Shown piece after piece: positions 60,951 through 64,000 of a stretch of DNA of 64,000 nucleotides. The notes under the pieces were generated by a model that saw nothing but the letters and a program-made list of their open reading frames with translations, did no database searches and was not told the origin of the DNA. Source of the DNA: Paenibacillus psychroresistens. Lineage in GTDB: Bacteria; Bacillota; Bacilli; Paenibacillales; NBRC-103111. Where the stretch lies: contig NZ_CP034235.1 in the NCBI RefSeq assembly GCF_009728935.1, positions 7,081,501-7,145,500 of the forward strand. The letters are read 5' to 3'. A program made the translations under genes and the position numbers. Position 1 is the stretch's first letter; every line of letters begins with the position of its first letter.

Positions 60951-62553
60951 CTGATCCTACCTCCTCGACCCAATCATTCACCCATCTTCGACGGAAATCA
61001 CGTGGTGATAGGCCTGTCCATTTCTTGAAGGTTCGGCTAAAGTGGCTATGGTCCTCGAAACCAACTTTCTCCGAAATTTCATAAGACTTGAGATAGGTTC
61101 CAAGTAGCAGCTCCTTAGCCTTCTCCACTCGGAAATTAATTAGATATTCAAGAAAATTAAGCTCCGTTTCCTTCTTAAACAACGAAGTTAAATAATTCGG
61201 ACTGAGCATCACGGCTTCTGCTGCTTCACTCAAGCTCAACTCCCGATGATAATTGGCTTCAATATAGGAAATGACAGCCACAACTTCATAGCTCATTTGT
61301 TTGCGATTTTGCTGATACTGCAATAAGCTATGCAGATATTCCCTGAAGACGCGAAGGATTTCCTTGAATGTCATACAATGTTCGATTTGATCGGAATACT
61401 CGTTTACAAACCTCGGCCACCCATCCGGCGTTAATCCTAAAAGCAGCAACGAGAAATGCATCCACTGAATAAACAATCGTTTTATTGGATTAATCGAAGT
61501 AAATGATTCATCAAGTATCGTATTGATCAGCTTATTCAGTTCTTGAGGAAGCAGCTGCCCAATGGCTTCTGCTTCCTTGCGGATCGCCTCTATTTCAACC
61601 TGCAAATGGTGCTGGCCTTTTTCAAAATCAGCATTCTCCTCGAGTAATAGCAAAGCGGCAGAATCCCTCAGGAATTTTCGTTTCATGAGCATTTCACATT
61701 CGTTATACTGGCTTCGCATACCTGAATAGCCTTCATGGATACTGCTGACAGCAACAGTTACGGTCACATTGAAATAAGATTGAAATACTTTGCGTATTTC
61801 CTCTAGAAGTTCATCCAAGGATCGCATGATAGACTCTTTACCATCTTGTTGCGGGAAGTTGAATATAAGCAAATAACGTTGGCCTTCATCATGAATAGCC
61901 AACCCTCTGCCTGCGATTACTTCTTCCAACACATTTAACAAAGACATACGGATTAATTGACCGCGTTCGTCTTGAAACCGAGTTTGCAGTAGATCATATT
62001 GATCGAGATCCATCATGCACAAAAGAAGTGGAGAATCAGTCTGAATATTAAATTTTTTCAATATATCTGTAAATTCTTCATTCTTATATAAATTACGGAA
62101 TAAGTAGTCTTTCACAATGCGCTCAACTAAATCCTCACGTTTTAATGCGGGAAAAGATGAACGGCTACCCGCTTGTTCATCCAGCTCATGCTTTATTTTA
62201 CTCAGCACTTTACCAATCTCTGCTTCAGTCATGGTCAATTTAAGTATGTAATCAGAAACTCCATGAGACAATGCTTTTCTAACCATATCGAATTCATCCA
62301 AACATGATAGGATAATGATTTTAAGCTTTTTATCTTGTTCTCGAATTCTAACGATCAAATCCATCCCATGCAACAGTGGCATCTTTAAATCTGTGATCAA
62401 GATATCGGGTTGGAGGTTCTCATAATGCTCCCAAGCCTCCTGCCCATTCTCGGCGTCAGCCACAACTTGCATCCCATATTGATCCCAAGCTACTGAATGC
62501 TTTAATCCCAGGCGTACGAGCATTTCATCTTCAGCAATCAGCACCTTATACAT
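60931..62553 (-). CDS. Response regulator with AraC-type output, YesN type
   Basis: About 540 residues; start at the ATG at 62553 after GGAGGAGC. Receiver domain with DE at 9-10 and phospho-acceptor Asp55 (ILITDLKMPLLHG). A long middle domain (about 150-420) is typical of YesN. The C-terminal double helix-turn-helix holds LSEAAEAVMLSPNYLTSLFK and ISEKVGFEDHSHFSRTFKKW. It probably activates the LplB-LplC-LipO operon and the neighbouring enzyme genes. Confidence 0.92.
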   Translation of the reverse strand: MYKVLIAEDEMLVRLGLKHSVAWDQYGMQVVADAENGQEAWEHYENLQPDILITDLKMPLLHGMDLIVRIREQDKKLKIIILSCLDEFDMVRKALSHGVSDYILKLTMTEAEIGKVLSKIKHELDEQAGSRSSFPALKREDLVERIVKDYLFRNLYKNEEFTDILKKFNIQTDSPLLLCMMDLDQYDLLQTRFQDERGQLIRMSLLNVLEEVIAGRGLAIHDEGQRYLLIFNFPQQDGKESIMRSLDELLEEIRKVFQSYFNVTVTVAVSSIHEGYSGMRSQYNECEMLMKRKFLRDSAALLLLEENADFEKGQHHLQVEIEAIRKEAEAIGQLLPQELNKLINTILDESFTSINPIKRLFIQWMHFSLLLLGLTPDGWPRFVNEYSDQIEHCMTFKEILRVFREYLHSLLQYQQNRKQMSYEVVAVISYIEANYHRELSLSEAAEAVMLSPNYLTSLFKKETELNFLEYLINFRVEKAKELLLGTYLKSYEISEKVGFEDHSHFSRTFKKWTGLSPRDFRRRWVNDWVEEVGSDANEKA

Positions 62554-62682
62554 GGCAAAGCTCCTCCAGTCAATCCTCTTAAACCTATTGTAACTAAAAT
62601 GTTGAATATTAAACAAAAACGTCATCATTCAGCTTTATAGCTAAAGAAGACGTAAGTTTACAGATGGATAGAATATTACTCA

Positions 62683-63849
62683 TTACTTCCATTCATCTCT
62701 CATAATTTCAATTGCTTGTTTCAAATTAAACTCGTGCCCGCCTTCAAATTCAATATAGTGAAATTGATCTTCCAATTGTAATCGTTCATAATGTTTACTA
62801 GCTTGTTCAGCAACTATCCTAGCCCCATCAATTAGAAACAGATCATCTTGGCATCCAACTTCAATAATACAAGTTTTCGGACATATTAGACCTATGATTT
62901 CTACATCGCTGAATAGTAAGAGGGCACCCTGCCAATTCCAATCCATAAATTCATCTGGTCGATTCCGATTAACAGCTTCCCGTTGATTTAAATAACAAGA
63001 GGAAATACACCAACCGATACGAGGCTCAATTGCTGCTAGTAACAATGAGTAGAAGCCCCCATAAGAAAGTCCAGCCACTCCTACCTTATTTTTATCAATC
63101 TCCGGTTTGGTAAGGAGATAACTTAAACCTTGCTGAAGCTTCCATAATTGTATAGCAACCAAGCTTGTGCCGATTAACTTTGCCTTTTGATCTAAAATGT
63201 AATGAACACGATTCGGAATTTCACTTTCAATCTCCGTCTTAAAAATGAGTAAAGGCGCAAATACTGCATACCCTTCTTGGATGAATTTTTTTCCTGCTTC
63301 CGCATAATTACTAGTTTTTTCGAGATTACATACTAACTCGGGAGCTCCGCCTCCTCCATGAATAACCATCATTAGAGGAAATGGAGCCACTCCTTGTTTC
63401 GGAGTCATAAAGATCCCATAACACTCCATACCATCCGCAACCGGTATAAATAATCTACTCATGCGGCAATACGGGTCTTCCCCAATGAATTCCTCCCTAA
63501 CATGCATGTTTGCGGATTGCAACAAGAGAGGTGGATAGCCGACTGTATCAAGAAGCTTATCACGATAAGAAGTAAGGGAACGGATGTAGGTTTGAGTATC
63601 TTTGTAATCAGGTTGAAAATAGCGGGTTCGCTTTGACTCAGCCGCCTCTAATTCTAGATTCAGCCAAGATTCGAGCTGCCTATAGTGGACAACTCTATAT
63701 GCCTCAGAACTTTCCAAAGGCTCTTTAACGCGTATTTCTTCTTCTAACATAGCGTCCGCTAATCCCCTCGAATAATAGTATATCTCCAGATTATAGTCAA
63801 TGCTCACCAGGTTCGGTATAGCCTCTTTTTTATCCGAATATACCACCAT
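62683..63849 (-). CDS. Alpha/beta-hydrolase, probable carbohydrate esterase
   Basis: A 388-residue intracellular protein. The oxyanion stretch PLMMVIHGGGGAPEL, the nucleophile elbow GLSYGGFYS (Ser about residue 270), the acid in EVGCQDDLFLI and the His in EFEGGHEFNL complete a catalytic triad. The N-terminal 150 residues are family-specific. It resembles acetyl-xylan esterase and dienelactone-hydrolase-like enzymes (Abhydrolase_7). Deacylation of imported oligosaccharides is likely from the locus. Confidence 0.8.
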   Translation of the reverse strand: MVVYSDKKEAIPNLVSIDYNLEIYYYSRGLADAMLEEEIRVKEPLESSEAYRVVHYRQLESWLNLELEAAESKRTRYFQPDYKDTQTYIRSLTSYRDKLLDTVGYPPLLLQSANMHVREEFIGEDPYCRMSRLFIPVADGMECYGIFMTPKQGVAPFPLMMVIHGGGGAPELVCNLEKTSNYAEAGKKFIQEGYAVFAPLLIFKTEIESEIPNRVHYILDQKAKLIGTSLVAIQLWKLQQGLSYLLTKPEIDKNKVGVAGLSYGGFYSLLLAAIEPRIGWCISSCYLNQREAVNRNRPDEFMDWNWQGALLLFSDVEIIGLICPKTCIIEVGCQDDLFLIDGARIVAEQASKHYERLQLEDQFHYIEFEGGHEFNLKQAIEIMRDEWK

Positions 63850-63870
63850 CTACTTTTTTTCGACCACTAT

Positions 63871-63938
63871 TTGTATATTCAACCGAAAATAATTTGAAGC
63901 GGTACCTGAAATAAGTGTTAAAGTGTTTGTATATTCAA
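63871..63938. repeat. Pair of 12-bp direct repeats before the esterase gene
   Basis: TTGTATATTCAA occurs at 63871-63882 and again at 63927-63938, 56 bp apart, and each is nearly self-complementary. They lie 22 and 78 bp upstream of the start codon and could be operator sites. Nothing else is seen up to the right edge. Confidence 0.5.
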
Positions 63939-64000
63939 AAATACATTAATATTGTTAGTTATCAATGGTAGTCGCTAGACTTTTGGTACAGCCACATTCT

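Overview
The window reads as chromosome of a Gram-positive, spore-former-type Firmicute, most probably Paenibacillus or a close relative. The evidence is the set of lipobox solute-binding proteins, MalF/MalG-type permeases without ATPases, LplB/LplC/LipO-type transporters with YesM/YesN regulators, HelD, GGAGG ribosome binding sites, intergenic modular repeats and mostly moderate G+C. This is inferred from gene content; no rRNA or other marker gene is present. Almost every gene is on the minus strand. The plus-strand genes are a TetR regulator, a secreted FnIII protein and a DoxX protein.

Region 1 (1-8.9 kb): the left edge cuts a probable O6-methylguanine-DNA methyltransferase gene. Next come an importer-like operon (two permeases, an HlyD-type adaptor, a solute-binding lipoprotein), a VanR/VanS-like two-component system and a vanY-vanZ pair. 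A 50-bp promoter module occurs in front of both the importer operon and vanYZ, so one regulator probably drives both. Remnants of a Crp/Fnr gene and a rhodanese gene follow, with a dispersed structured repeat between them; a second copy of the repeat lies at the left edge.

Region 2 (9-22 kb): a TetR-controlled set (NIPSNAP, quinone-reductase-like flavoprotein, DsbA-like, SDR, tautomerase, perhaps an MFS exporter) with matching operators in front of the regulator and of the operon. Then a GntR/FadR regulator, a Cys/Met-metabolism-type PLP enzyme and a GH106-like glycosidase; a YjgB-type lipoprotein; an IS3 fragment; and an ABC exporter with a YtrA-like regulator.

Region 3 (22-28 kb): a G+C-richer block with a MalT-like LuxR regulator, a small conserved protein and two polytopic membrane proteins, probably acquired horizontally. 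A decayed MFS gene and a second type of structured repeat follow.

Region 4 (28-42 kb): mixed small operons, including an FnIII secreted protein, an ABC exporter, a beta-propeller lipoprotein, RDD, DoxX, a frataxin-like protein, an orphan solute-binding protein, a MarR regulator beside a collapsed siderophore-interacting-protein gene, an ABM monooxygenase and HelD. Several genes here are broken. Upstream of helD, on the other strand, an isolated sigma-A promoter and a terminator suggest a small RNA.

Region 5 (42-64 kb): a large glycan-utilisation locus. It has two solute-binding protein/permease sets, two related AraC regulators around a WbsX-type GH99-like enzyme, secreted GH99-like and GH29-like enzymes with F5/8C (CBM32-like) domains, a GH95 alpha-fucosidase, a YesM/YesN sensor-regulator pair and an esterase. 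Three promoters share a 12-bp box exactly 17 bp from a TTACAAT -10 element, which is probably the site of the AraC regulators. The enzymes point to a fucose-containing, possibly acylated polysaccharide. None of the importers encodes its own ATPase, so a shared MsmX/UgpC-type ATPase elsewhere is expected.
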